DNA from: Rhinopomastus cyanomelas
Lineage: Eukaryota; Chordata; Aves; Bucerotiformes; Rhinopomastidae
Length of the DNA: 64,000 bases
Assembly: GCA_013400115.1 (NCBI GenBank)
Contig: VXBP01001909.1
Coordinates: forward strand, 1 to 64,000
Direction: 5' to 3'
Shown here in pieces: positions 10,441 through 23,622 of the stretch. Position 1 is the stretch's first letter. Each line of letters begins with the position of its first letter. A program made the position numbers and the translations under genes. The notes beneath the pieces are model-generated. The model ran no database searches. It saw only the letters and a program-made list of their open reading frames with translations, and was not told the origin of the DNA.

Positions 10441-13145
10441 ATGCCAGGCACCAAACTGGACATCTTAAACTGTTCAACTGCTTTGTTAGTAAAATCACAT
10501 ACAAAAGACATTGTGGAGAGGGACAGGCAGTTTATACAAGAGGTGCTGTGTTTTCTAATATTATTCTTAGTTTTGACAAACACCTGTTTAGAGCAGTGGA
10601 GGCCATTGATTCCTCCCCTTAGATACCAAGGAAATCTTTACCCGAAGAAGAGTAACTGGCAGTAGCTAACCTGACCCCAAATGTATACCAGGTCTTAAAC
10701 TGAAATTGATTCTGTTCAAGTAACACCATGATTTCTTACTGATCTCTGGTTTTAGTTTTTCTTTCTATAGAAGTCTAGGCTGGTAGTTTGGGGAGGGGTG
10801 TGATATAGCTTTGGGTCTTGCTTAATGCCAGCACTGGGAAGTTGCTGGGACAGGCGCTTGCAGACGTGCTTGAGTCCAGCACTTCAGAGAGAAGTGGTCA
10901 CATCTTGATGGTATGAGATGGGTGCAAGCATCATCACCATTTGTGGTGCTTCAGAACATCTGAGAAATGCAGTAATGCCAACAGTGATCCAACTGTATTG
11001 GATCATATGCAGGAGACAGCTCTGCTGCTGGAGTAGTTGCTTGATTGCATACTTTTACACTCCATATTCCCCTAAAGAAAACAGCAATGCCTGTTTAAAA
11101 TGTTTTTTCCAAAAGAAGTTAAAATTCAGATACTATCCAATGATACTGATGTGTTTCTTCATGTCCAACAAATGTGATGTTTACGATATATTTTCTAATA
11201 CTTAGAATGTTCCAATAAAGTAGATAATAATGAAGAGAGAGTAGAATGTGTTTCAAAAACAGTTTAATGAAAGGTTATACGTTTCCAAATAGTCTTACTT
11301 GGGGTCATCAAAGAATATTGTGATGTGTTATCTGAAAACCAGAAGTTCTGGTGCCCTGCAGAGGTGTGGGTTTGAAAATGCCTCTTTGTATCATCTGTTT
11401 GTCAGACTATTTATGGAAATGCATTTTAACATGTAATGGAAAATTTAGAGATGAGGAACAGAGGTGCAGACTGAAGATACTAAAAGCTACTTATTAGATC
11501 TGGGTAGTGGCACTACAGCTATTTCAGAACTGAATGAAAAGAGAGAGAAACAGATGCCAAATGCATGTTTGTTTAGCAGTACCGAATCCTTAATTGAGGC
11601 TGGGAGCTGAGGTGTCATTAGCAATTTCAAATTCAGATGCTGCCAGGAAGCATTTTCTTCATTAAATGCTACTTTTTCTCCTTTCTTAGTTCACCTCCAC
11701 GTGGGGTTTTTTTGGGTGTGGGATGTGTTGGTTAAGCTAATTTTTCCTATAACGAGGGAGGCACGCAGGTCCAATCCTATCACTTCTGCCACTTCCTGAT
11801 GCCTAGATGTGTTTGTCTTGTTTCTAACAGAAAATAGCTGTTGCAATAGGCAGGATGAATTTTCTTATCTCAGTGCCTTCTGTTTTCTCTTAATCAACTG
11901 TGTGTCTCCTTGTCTGTCCTGACGATGTGCTGTGCTGGATGGACTCTGTGCTGGGGCACTGTTTGTTCAAGTTGCTCTTTTTTTGGGTTGACTGATGGGA
12001 AGTACTGTGTTGCTGCAGGGAGTAGCTTGTTAGAAGGTGGGAGATGAAAGGTAGAAAGTTGATAAAAGACTTCCAAGTATTGTGAAAGAAGGTCTTTCGT
12101 TCTTGCAGTTTGTGCACTGCTGCTTTGTTGACCAGAACCTTTGCTTCTTGGGCCTGTGTGTTTACATGTGCTCCTCTAAGACGAATGGGGTTCATAGTGG
12201 GGTTGTGGCAGTTCCCCAGAACATCCTGGAAACATCTTAGAAGTAAGTATCCTCCTTCTGATACTGCGCTATCCCACTTTTCTCAGGTGAAAGAAATGTG
12301 GAACTTTACCATTTTCCCTAAATTATATTTGTTTTGACATGGTTCAGTTTTGGGTTTTGGTAAGATTTCAACCCCTTTTGTACAAGGTGTCACCTACTGT
12401 TTCCTTACTCTGTGTGCAACTAATTAAGCTGGATGAAAGAACAGAAGCCACTTCATGATGTGTTTTCTAGGTGATCTTGCAGTATGAATCATATGAATAG
12501 GCTAAAAGTAGGTACTTGAGCATCTTAGGCTTATTAGGGTTGATTATTAAAGCTTACTGACAAGACAGAATTGGTTAAATCACGACACAAATTAAATCAG
12601 GGTTCTTATGCTGACAGACTGTTGGCTGTTCTTTGTTCCAGAGATGGCAAGCAGCTGCCACATTTTCAAGGGCAAAAAGTATGAAGAGAGAGCTTTGAGC
12701 AGGGATTATATGGGCAGATTATTTTTCTTTAGGATGTGGTAGTATAGCAGTGGAGTGAACTAGGGACGCAGGCATCCCAACTTGGAATGAGAGCAAGAAG
12801 GGATAAACTCAGGAAAACTTACCGATGTGTTTTTGTTGGGGTTCATGCCAACTCAGTGAAGGACTTGAAGGATTTGTTATTGAGTTTCAAGGAGTGAATC
12901 CATTTATTTAGGACAGAAATAAACACTCACTGCAAATTAGTTAGTGAATGGGAAGCAGAACTGGCAATGGCATCTCCCTTGGTCCATAAAGGGTTGACTG
13001 TAGTTACGTGGTTGGCGTGTTGCGTGGCACTGTGCTGTGTCTCTTGGCATTGTCCCCGTGTTGTGTTACAGTCAAGTACAACTCTTCCGACTTTATAGGT
13101 ATCATGTAAGAGTGGGTTTTGTTGCTTAGGAGAAAGGTGCTGTAA

Positions 13146-13181
13146 CAGGTAGATACCCAGGCAACAGCCTGGTGTTACCTG
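13146..13181. repeat. Hairpin-forming inverted repeat at a CR1 edge
   Basis: Nested inverted arms: CAGGTA (13146-13151) pairs with TACCTG (13176-13181), and CCAGGC (13157-13162) pairs with GCCTGG (13167-13172). The inner loop is four bases and there is a small asymmetric bulge. It sits exactly where the CR1 homology at 13184 begins. Confidence 0.7.
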
Positions 13182-13183
13182 TA

Positions 13184-13715
13184 AACTTGATCCCCTTGTC
13201 TATATCACTGGTGAAAATGTTAAATAGCACTGGTCCCAGTATGCACCCCCAAGGGACACCACTTGACACTAGTGTCCATCTGGGCATTGAGCCACTGACC
13301 ACTACTTTCTGCAGATGACCATACAACCACTTTCTAAACTGTCAAATAGTCCACCCATCGAATCCATCTGTCTCCAACTTGGACAGAAAGGTGTTGGGGA
13401 CTGCGTGAAAGGCCTTACAGAAGTGCAGGTAATGTCTATAACTCTTCCCTTGTCTGCTGATGTAGATACTTCATCACAGAAAGCCGCTGGGTTGATCATG
13501 CAGGACTTGCCCCTGGTGAAGCCATGCTGGCTGTCTTCAGTCACCTCCCTGTCCTCCATGTGCCTTAGCAGAGCCTCTAGGAGGATCTCTCCATGATCTT
13601 CCCAGGCACAGAGGTGAGGCTGATGGGTTGGTAGTTCCCAGGGTCCTCCTTTCTACCTTTTTTAACAATGGGTGCAGTTTCCCTTTGCGCAGTCACTAAC
13701 ACAAACACTTGCTGT
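13184..13715 (-). mobile_element. CR1 LINE internal fragment, reverse transcriptase region, antisense, decayed
   Basis: Minus-strand translations from two frames match the CR1 reverse transcriptase. HMEDREV and SQHGFTRGKSC are seen at about 13480-13565, and SSGVPWGCILGPVLFNIF with the start of the following acidic block at about 13190-13265. The upstream thumb-side segment (GPWELPTHQPH, equivalent to the 'NYRPVSLTS' motif) is at about 13600-13640. Frameshifts and stops break the frame and the YADD/FADD box is not intact. The fragment lacks the 3' UTR, so it is the internal remnant of a longer insertion. Confidence 0.88.
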
Positions 13716-15414
13716 TGTGTACAGTAATCTGATGGGTATCTCCTAGTTTGTAGTGTGTGTTTTTACAGCAAAAATGCTCCATTTATGAGGCACGGTTAGA
13801 ACTGTGGCTGCAATAAGCTAGGCATAAGTCTGGTTTTTTGCTTCCCCGCTGGATGTATGTAGAACATTCTGCAGATAAAAGTTATCCTTTAGCTATTGAA
13901 ATCGTCCAGTATTTACCCTGTGGTGACTGTGCTCTAAGAATCTAAAACTACAAGTAAATTCTTCTGTTCCGTAAGAACCACAGATTAGATAAAGTTGTAG
14001 CACTGTGTCTTGTAATAAAAACTCATTTAAGGGCTCTAGAAAGAAGCAAAATTGAGTGTTTTTGAAGAACTCAAAAAGAAAATTACCCAGAAATCTCAGA
14101 AATAAATGCCAAGAGCCCATCACTAGTTTTATTTTTGTAATGCTGCAGAGCAATCACTTTAGTCTATAAGAAACAAAACAAGGAACACATTAAAGGGCCA
14201 AAACAGACCGAGGAGCACTTTGACCTAGTCTAGCAACTGTTAACAAGGACACATACTTGGTCAAGTTCTTTTTCTGGGCTGAATTCAGCATCTTCTACTT
14301 ACTTGAAGTAAGTAATTTTCTTTGCTGTTCTTCAGGCTACAGGTGGCCGAGACACAATGTCTGCTTGTGAAGCTCTGGTAACTCAAATCAAGGGCTTTGT
14401 CTGGATGAAATCTGAATTTCTGAGTGGCCTTGTGCAACTTATGGCAGAATTTGCCCGGCTGCCTGTGATACAATGAAGCCCAGGCAGGCCAGGGCTGCAG
14501 TGTAATTTCATGTGATGTTTGTGAATTGGAAAACAGTTGCTTTTCCTTTGTCTTAATTTCCCCTTTTTGTAACCTCAATTGGCTTATTTTTTTCTACCAT
14601 TTGTAGCCCTGTAACTTTTTTGCTTGTCCAGTGTACTGTCACAGTGCATTTTTTTTTCCTGTCTTGTTTTACCTTTTATTCTTCACTGCTTTGTAAACAA
14701 TTCCCTTCTCAATCTTGCTGGCATAGGATGTGAGCTAGTGTCATTTTTCAGCTCTCGGGTGCCAGCACGGTAATTTCTTACCACTGCACTTCTACCTGAT
14801 GCTTAGTCTGCTGCCCTTGGGTCCAAGTGTGAGACTTGACTGCTAAGGAGACCTTCCTCCTTTCCCTAGAACTCCATGTCTAAGGAAAGGAAGGGCTTAT
14901 TCACAGTATTAGTGGCAGACACCCTCAACTTAAGCTTGATCTGCCAAGTTTTCTGAGATCCTGGATGGTACAGTAGTTTTGGTAGGATTTCTTTTGCTTT
15001 TATTTGGTATTTTAATAGCAAAGTTGTGCATCTGGCTTGTAAAAAAGATGTTTTATCTTTGAAATACTGTGTCCTCTGCTTGTGTCCTGAGAACTGAGGT
15101 TCATTTCACTCTTGTTCTGCCCCTCCTTTCACAATGAATGCCAGTGTACCTAACTTTTTGCTACCATCTTAGGAGTCTGTCTTTGACCTGCTGTCATGAG
15201 GGGAGCAGTGTGGTGTCCTTTCAGCGAGTAACTGAGCCCAACCTGCTCATAAGCTGCAGGTCAGATCCCTGAGCATCTCTGTTGCACTCTGTGCACGTGG
15301 TCTAGTTAAGCAGACCTGTGCTCCTTTATCTGTGTCATAGGCTGGGAGTCAAGAGTGTCACTTTGCCCTAGAAAGCTGCTCCTGTTGCCCAAACCATCAG
15401 CTATTATTTTAAGT

Positions 15415-15428
15415 AAAAAAAAAAAAAA
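15415..15428. repeat. A14 homopolymer
   Basis: Fourteen adenines in the intron. No retroposed sequence is recognisable upstream of it. Confidence 0.9.
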
Positions 15429-18400
15429 GAGCCTTGACTTTTTTGTAAATTTCTAAAATGACACTATTTTTACATCCTAAAATAACTTCAGGAACTTTTC
15501 CGTTGAACACATCATTTTTAGCATCTTCTTTCATCAAGATTATTTAATAAAACAGTGGCTGAGCCTATGGTGGCACAAAATAGGAGCTAGGTTTGTCATC
15601 ACTTCTGCTTCCATAACACTGAAGAATAGCAGCTATCTGTTGTAGCATGGGACTGGGCATCCCAAGTGTTGCTCAATTAAAAATAAAGTCGGCTTTCCTC
15701 AGGCATTTGAGTTAATTTTTCACTGCCCCTGGCACCTGTTGGGAGGTAAATAAATGAAATTGGTTTATACATTCAAAATTAATTGTATAATGAGGTCTTG
15801 TAAACTTTCCCTTCACTTCCCTCTTTTCACCCAGTACTCAGATGCACCTTTTTCTGAACCTGCCTGTAGCACCCTCACAACTACGTGATTTGCTGGGCTG
15901 CTGGAGCCTTGTGGCCTGGGTGGCACATCTGGCCGCATTCAGGAGCCAGCCTGGCAGATGCTTGCAGGATGCAGAGCTGGAGAGGAGCCAGCACGTAACG
16001 TCTCTGTCTGTGTGTGCAGGCAGAGTGCGTGTGAGCTGCCAGTGCACTGGGAGTGTTGGAATTTTGGTCCCCCTCTCCAAGTATCAGCTCAGGAGTTGGC
16101 AGTTATTCTGCCTTTGGGCCTGTAGTGCAGGTGCTGAGCTAGTTAATTTCCTGCAGTTCTGCTCAGTCCTCTCTGTTTTTCCTTTGCTCTGAATTAAACT
16201 TCTCTTGGGCTCTCAAACTTGCTGGGGTGAAGTGTATTTTAGTTCATCTGTAAACCTGCTTCCTTGGGTTTTGGTTCATGGAATATTCCTGTGTCTTATT
16301 CTGTCGGGGTTAGGGAAAATATTTTACTGGTTGTCCAAACTTTTTCCATTTCTAATTACGAATCATTTCTACATCTTTCAAAACAAAAATCCTTGTGTTG
16401 CAATGGACTTTTTCCATCCAACTAAATAATTGACATAAAAATAACTTTTAAAAATTGAAGCTGCAGTTAGAGATTTAGGTGTGACAGCTGAGACTGAGCA
16501 CGGGTTAGCAGCTGGGCTGTGCTAAGTGGTGTTTATAGAGCACATCTTCTGATTTGGTTTCATCAGAAAGGCATCTTGCACTAGTGCTCAGGAGTGAGCT
16601 CATTCATGAGGCAGCCAAGGACTGGGGAGGTTCAGTTCAAAAGCTCATTCTTCATTCAAACTAAAAGGTTAATAGAGACATATTACATGAGACCTTGAAG
16701 AAAGTCACATCATCTGTATAATAATTTAAACTGTTTATGGTATAATTTCTATTGTCGTATCAGATGTGTCTTCTGTGACATGAAAGTTCAAGTGGCAATT
16801 CTAAGAGGGAGTGCTGAGCCAGGGATGAAACTTTCTGTACATTAGGGAGGATAAACTTAAGGATATTCACTGCACGTCAGCCAAGTAGGTCACCTTGATG
16901 CTGATGGCTGTGTAAAATCAAACATTATTATTGAACACTTTGATAGAAATTAATACAACAAATTGCCACCTTGTCCAGAAAAATCACTGGAAAAGATCTG
17001 TTTTGAGGGAAGAAAGTTCCTGGATTGAGTTTCCAAATACACTGTTACCCAAAGGGCACAAGATGCATATCTGAGTGTAAAAGTTAACTATTTCTATATC
17101 CCTTGAGTAAAAAATTACATTCCTCGTGCATTTCCTGTGGCATTGCTGAGGACACTCTGTAACTGTGCATGGCTCTGATGCCTTCATTTATTTACTTAGG
17201 AAATTTCCATGCTCATTACCATCTTCTAGTGATAGGGTACCTGTCCTTATTCTTGCCACGGTGTGCTTGTCAAGTAGAGGGTTTTTCCTCCCTAGCACAT
17301 GAGTTTCATATGTACAGGGTGAAGTGGTGAATGTGCGTTGCAGAGCTGTTTCTTTTAGTGGGGATAAGAAAGCAGTTGTAGTTAAGGTAGTTTAGGTCTG
17401 ATCTCTGAGAGAACTGGAAAACTCATGCACCCAATTCTCCCCTGCCTCATACTGTGTGTGCTCACTTTTGACACTGCAAAACTGGTATAAAAATAGCCTC
17501 TGTCTGAGCAGGCAGCGTCTTCTGTCTTCTTTCCACAGGCCTGGAGAGTGAACAAGCTGTAAAGGCAGCAGGTGGCCAGCTGATAGCTGTAGGGACATAA
17601 CAGTAATGTTGTAGCATGACTGAAGAAATCAGGAAGCACCACTGATTATTTGTGAATACTTCTCACTGCGGAGGATAGTATGGCAGCAGGCACTGTTCAC
17701 AGGAAGAATCTCAATGAAAGACCATCCTGTTGCCCATCCCTGTGGCAACAGGATACAACCAGATTGCATTCTGTTCTGCTAAGAGACCATGAAACAAGAA
17801 TAACCCCCTTGTTTATAGTCAAACAAGCCCAAACCATGTTTTATAACTCTCTGATGAGCTTGTGGAAGATTCTTGTTATGTTTCATAGTGCTGTGCAAGT
17901 TGTCTTGCTCCCCTTCGAGATACGAATTGGTGGTGTGCTGTGGGATTTATTTTCTTGCACTGCACTTAGAGGCTTTCCCTTGAGGATGTCTTTATATGTT
18001 GTGGACTGACAATTCCTTATATTTTATTTTGCTTCCTATGCTCCCTGAAGGCCAACATGCCAGACTGCATTCTGCAGTGCAGTTCTTGTGCTCACTTTTG
18101 GGCAAATCCTAGCTGTCAGCAAGAGAACTTAGTCTGTTGAACAAATGGAGCCTGTGCTCTAGAAGATGATGATACTGTACAGTGGGTTCTTGCTGTTTGA
18201 ACAGTGATTAAGGAGTCAGATTTCAGATAACTTCATGGTAGTGAGAAAGCTGTAGATGATGTTTCTTAAGTGCCAATGTCTCTTTTGGTTTTGCCAAACT
18301 TTTGGCTTCTCTTTCCTTTGAACTGCACAACTCATTTTTTTTCCTGGTAGACAGAGCTTGATGCGACGTCTGTAAGGTCTGGGTAATTTCCTGCATCTTG

Positions 18401-21400
18401 TGTGTTTGCTTTCATACAAATAAAGCAAAATGTTAGTGAGACAAGCAAAGGCTTTCTTTGCCTCCTCCTACTTTAGACTACTTCCATTCAGGAACATTTT
18501 CATGTGATCAAGAAGAGTTTCATCAGTGTAGTGTCCAGTAAAATAAACAGTGTCCTGCGACTTTGAAAGATGCAGGTAAAGGACTAGTAAAATCTTGGTC
18601 AACAGACATATCCAGAAGGATGTTGTGAGGACAGCAGTCCCGAAATCCTTACCTCCTCAGCAGTAACTTTCACCAACACAATACTCAAGTTGTGGGTGTT
18701 TTCCCTTCTCTCCTGGCCCACCAGCTCTCTAACATTATTAAGTCATACAGTTTATTGGTGGCTAGATGGCCACCCATATCATCAGTAACATGTGTTAACT
18801 CTGTTGTTATTCGGGTACCGTGAGCACCCATCGATTAGATTTGGTCATCGTCTGGAGTCAGTAGGATTTAAAGGCACAGTTTTATTCTGCCTTTAATTAC
18901 TGGTTCATGTGTATAAAGCATAAAGTGTATAAAAATGAAGTCTTGGGTTTCTCGTACTGATCTTTAAGGAGTTCCAGCTGTGGGCTGAGCACCAGGAACT
19001 TCAGCAGTTTTCTGTGATTTTCTGTTTCTCGCTAATCAGCTCTGGCTTTCTTTGTTGCTGTCAGCCCCTTCTGATCTGCATGAATTGCTGTGCCCATGAA
19101 AGCGCTGTGAGCAAGTTCAGAACCCTCTGGTGCAGTCGTAGTGCCTCGATCTGTCACTTGCAGGTTCTGTTCTAGTGCTCTTGCATTATGCAGTTTTGCT
19201 GATTACGCTGACAAGTGCCACACTAGCATGTAACAGCCATAAACATGGAGGACTGAAGAAGCTGTTGATATTGAAGTGCTGATAAAGATTACAGAGAGGG
19301 ATATGAGTAATACCATGCAAATGAATCCTTTTCACATGGGATATATTTATTTTCAGCTGCTGATAAGATCTGAGAAGTATGTGGACTGCCATTTCATTTC
19401 TCTGTAGTTCTCCTTGTTTTTCCAGTGTAAGTGCAGCACCAAGGGCTTTATCTGGACTGTTCATCGCCAGAGCATGTGAGCACATGGCTCTGGACAACTG
19501 CGAGGTATTAAGCAGCAGCGGAATAGCTGTGCCAGAATGGTGCAGAATTGGTGTTTAGAATATCCTAGCATAACACCATCCTTTTCTAATTTAAAAAAAC
19601 AAAAGAAAAAAAGTAGTAAAGTCCCTGTTTCTAGATGCATTCTAGAATTAACTCCACTAATTTAAAGTTACACAGCAACTCACTTTTCATTTGATCCAGG
19701 CAGGGCTGAAAGAGCTTGCACACAGATGGACTGTACAGACTCATCTGCCTATCCAATTTCACTATTTTCATGTCTTACTGTTGGTTTTCTGGTTTGTGCT
19801 TCCCAATGAGTATTGTTTCCCCTTCCTTTGTTATTACTCAGGATACTCATTTAGAGTTTGTTTGGTGCTGTTCTTAGTCTGACGATGCCATAAAAATTGT
19901 CTACATATTACAGCCTGTTTATATTACGGCTTTATTTATTAAACATGTTGAATCTGCTGTAAAGCATCTGAAATAATCTTTTCAAGGGTTACTGCTGATT
20001 TCCCAAAGTTAACACATGTTTATGTGGCTGAGTTTGTGTCATGCAGCTACAAACAGTTTTATTTTCATATAACTTACGTTGTGTGAAACAAACAAGCAGA
20101 CAAATAGAGGTGCCATTGAAAAAGCATAATTAATATATTGTTAGTGTCTGCATTCTGTTACTACATTAACTCTTAATGCTCATATTCTCTCTGGTTTATG
20201 CCCAGGCTTGCAGAGGATTTGGTAATGTGGAATTCTTCATTTTGTTTTGTCTTGTTTACTCAAACATATGAACAGACGAGTATGGTTTGCTATAGCATAC
20301 TATGATTTCTCTTTATGAGGGGGTAGGGTGCTTCTTATTTTTGCTGGTTCTTCCACTTCCCACAGTGTTGTGTGTGGCTTGTCCATATGGTGGGTTATTT
20401 CTGTGTTATTTCACTAAATGTTGTCCTCACACAGGAAGGCTTCACCCTACTGTGTTACCTCAGCCGTGGTGCATGTCAGGCATTTAAGTGTGATCAGCTT
20501 GACCTGTTTGTGTGATGAAACCCCTTGTTTACGGCACACCGGTTGTTACTTGTGTTTTTAGGAAATCACAGCCAATTATTCCACAGTTGTTCAGAATTTT
20601 TGCTAAATGTAGCCTGATGTTGCTTTACTAACGTGCTCTCCCTGTAGAAGTAATGTCCTGTGCCTTCTAAGCGTGACTATTTGAATTACTTTAATCATTT
20701 TCTCCAGCTTTCTTTTCCCTTTCAAATCCAATCAGTCACCCAAGCCTCTCTCTTATCATGTCCATCTTGTTGCATCAAACACTAATCCTTTGGTCTTGCC
20801 TGCAGGGTAGGGCTAAATGGTGACAATCTTTCTCCATCTGGTTTATTAAATGAGAGGTGCCAACTGCTGTCTCTGCTTGGCCTGTGATGACACCTTTGAT
20901 GACTTGCCTGTTGTGTTCTCCTTCAGGCATCTCATATTTTCTCTTGTTTTATTTCTGTATTGAGGAGGATGGTGCAAACCTGAAGTTGTAATTTTGTTCT
21001 CTTCCAATTTTCCCTTTATATCTGACTTTCAGTTTGATATTTTTGGGTGATTTTTATATGTCATTAGATGGACAGATGACTGAGGTCTGTGACTTCTGCT
21101 GAACTTGTTCATGGTTACCTTGCTTTCCTAGGCATTGCCTGCAGTATGTCTCCAGTGTGAGCACAAAAGAAGGATACGTATAACAAGAATCCTTAGGGAA
21201 CCGTGTACTTTCTGGTTTACTTATTTCTGCTTGGATTTCATCCCATTTGTTTGCTGGTGACTGAAGTATACAAAATACACTTCAGCAAGAGAAACTGGAA
21301 CTATTGGACTGTTTAGCTCCGGAAAACCCAGATTGATTCTAGACATTTGTGCGCAGGACATTGAAAGATACCTCTGTCAGACAAGGGAGAACAGTCCAAT

Positions 21401-23364
21401 GAATTAACTAAAACCAGGGATTCTGAAGGTCCATTCATCACTCTGCCTTGTGTCACTGTGGGATCTTGAGTAGCTCGCGACCATTTCTCTCTTTCCCTGT
21501 TTGCAAGCAGTGGTAATGTTTTTGAGTGTTAGTTTAGTGTAACATACATTTGTATGTTGTAAAGAAGACAACATTAAAAGTTGACCCTTCTAACCTGTGA
21601 TTAGGTAGTTGGTCATAGATTCTGCAATAATTTGTGCCAAAACCAGTTAATGGTTGTGTTAGGATGTAACAGTGGGTGACTGCTGCTGGTAAATGATCCG
21701 TTTTATTACCATGAGGTTTTATTATGAAATAAAAATGTAGTGTGTCTGATTGTTAACTTCTGCTAAATTGAGCTTTCAGGTTGAACTAACAGGGATCTGT
21801 GGGAAGGCTCCTGCAGGAGGTGAATGGCAGAGATTTAAGGTCGTTAGCTCTGAATGTCGTGTTCTCAAATGTGAATATTTAAAAATGTTTGGCTGTAGCT
21901 CAAAGGATTTTAATTTTGAGTTCAGTTCAGTAACAACTCGCTGTGAGAGAGTTGAAGTTGCTGGAAAGAGCATGAAGGAGCTGGAATTTCCTGAAAGCAT
22001 AGGGTTTTTTCTTAGTAGCAGTTTTTTAAAGTGAAGAGCAACATGGAACTTTAAAAATTAGATACTGGGATTCAAAAGTGATTTTGCCAAAAGCTTGAGG
22101 TTTGGAAGAGTGAGCTCACACGTGGGATGCAAGGGAGGTTTTAGCTGTTCTACAGTCTGTGTATTGTGTGCACCTTTTCAAGTACAGTCTAATTGTAGGA
22201 AGGTCTGTGTCTCCCTCCAAATATGTCTCCCTGCTGTTTCCAAAGAAGGAAATAACAACTTTCAGGGTTCCCAGTTTCAGTCTCTGAGAAGGCTGCACTT
22301 GTTGCTTGGGGGATACAGGAGAGCCAGAAAGAATGTCAAGGGACCAGGCAAATTCAGTACATGCTCTGTGTCTCTACAAAGGACACTGGAAGGGATCAAT
22401 GTTTGTACTCAAGCCCAAAGAGCTTATGCAGGGATTCAATGCTGTCCAGGTGTAGCCAGCACCTGGAGTCCAGAACTGGAGATTGTCCAAGCCTGTAACT
22501 TCACAAAACTATTTGGGGTTTTTTTTCCCCCTCTTCCTTTACATATTTTATAGTGCTGACAATCTAGGAAAACAGAAATGGTGTGCTGCAGTGTCTGAGA
22601 GAATTCTAACATTTCAGTTGTGCCAAAAATGTGATGTGAATGCACCTATCCATGAGAAAAATTCAGCAGAGCTACTTGGAATAGTTAGTGCAGCTGCAAT
22701 TTATGGTTATAGTAGTGCAACTGTTTTTTTCCACTACTTAAAATTAGGTTTCAGTCATGTAAGATCTTTGTGTGGTGCTTCTTAGTGATAATCAGTGAGG
22801 GATGTCTTTAAGCCTTTCCCATACAGAACTACCTTGTATTCATTGAATATTTCAATGTTACTTAGTGGAATGACTTAAGAGTTAGCGAAAAGATGGCAGA
22901 ATCCAGGCAAGTTCAAGAAGATGAAGAGGAATTGGAGAATATGAATCATCGCAAAGCATCAGACTTTCAGGTCTTACTTCTATGCTGGTACATAGAAATT
23001 TGCTGAGAAAGGTAAGGAAATGCTGCTCGTTCCTCGGAGGGTCTCGCACAGAGGAGGTGGTGTCCAAATTTAAACAATAGTGTAATGGTCATACTTTAAT
23101 ATAAAATTTCAAAAAAACAATTTAAAATGCTTACATGAGTGTCACCTCATGATGCACTGTGCTTGGCTGTGTGTCTAGATGACTAGAAGGGATGCTGTCA
23201 CTCTTTCGGTCAGTCCAGCTCATTAAAGAAAAGTGTTTTAAAGCACTCTGGTCAACTTGGTGTGCTTGGGAAACTGCTGGGTATTAACGTATCTGTGAGA
23301 CTCCAAGGGATTTTTAATCCAGGTATGCTTGTGGCTGAGAAATTTTAACCTCAAATAACCTCAG

Positions 23365-23622
23365 GTTTTCAGAAGGACAGTGCAAGGTTAGCAGGAAGGA
23401 TATTATGAAGAAGTTCTTCACTGAAAGGGTTATCAAACATTGGAGCAGGCTGCCCAGGGGGGTAGTGGAGTCATGAACCCTGTAGGTATTTAAAAGAGTT
23501 ATAGAGGATTCTATGATTCCATGATTCTATGACATGATTTGGTGGTGACCTGGAAGTGCAGGGTCAGTGTTTGGAGTTGATGATCTGAAAGGTCTCTTCG
23601 AGCCAAAATGATTCTGTAGTCA
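23365..23622 (+). mobile_element. CR1 LINE 3' end with an internal terminal repeat, sense
   Basis: Sense CR1 tail: GAAGAAGTTCTTCACTGAAA and GGAGCAGGCTGCCCAGGG (end of ORF2), then GATGATCTGAAAGGTCTC and GATTCTGTAG at the end. At 23508-23532, in the middle of the tail, lies a three-fold ATTCTATGA/ATTCCATGA run, a sequence that normally only ends a CR1. It replaces a stretch of the expected C-terminal coding sequence. Confidence 0.88.

Noticed and set aside
15842..16192. 116-codon plus-strand frame with hydrophobic segments
   Set aside because: Overlapping antisense frame of similar length, no homology recognised and no gene structure around it.
22095..22553. 152-codon open frame on the plus strand
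   Set aside because: No recognisable domain, cysteine-rich and low-complexity composition, antisense open frames overlap it, and there are no splice or promoter signals. Read as chance in an AT-balanced intron.
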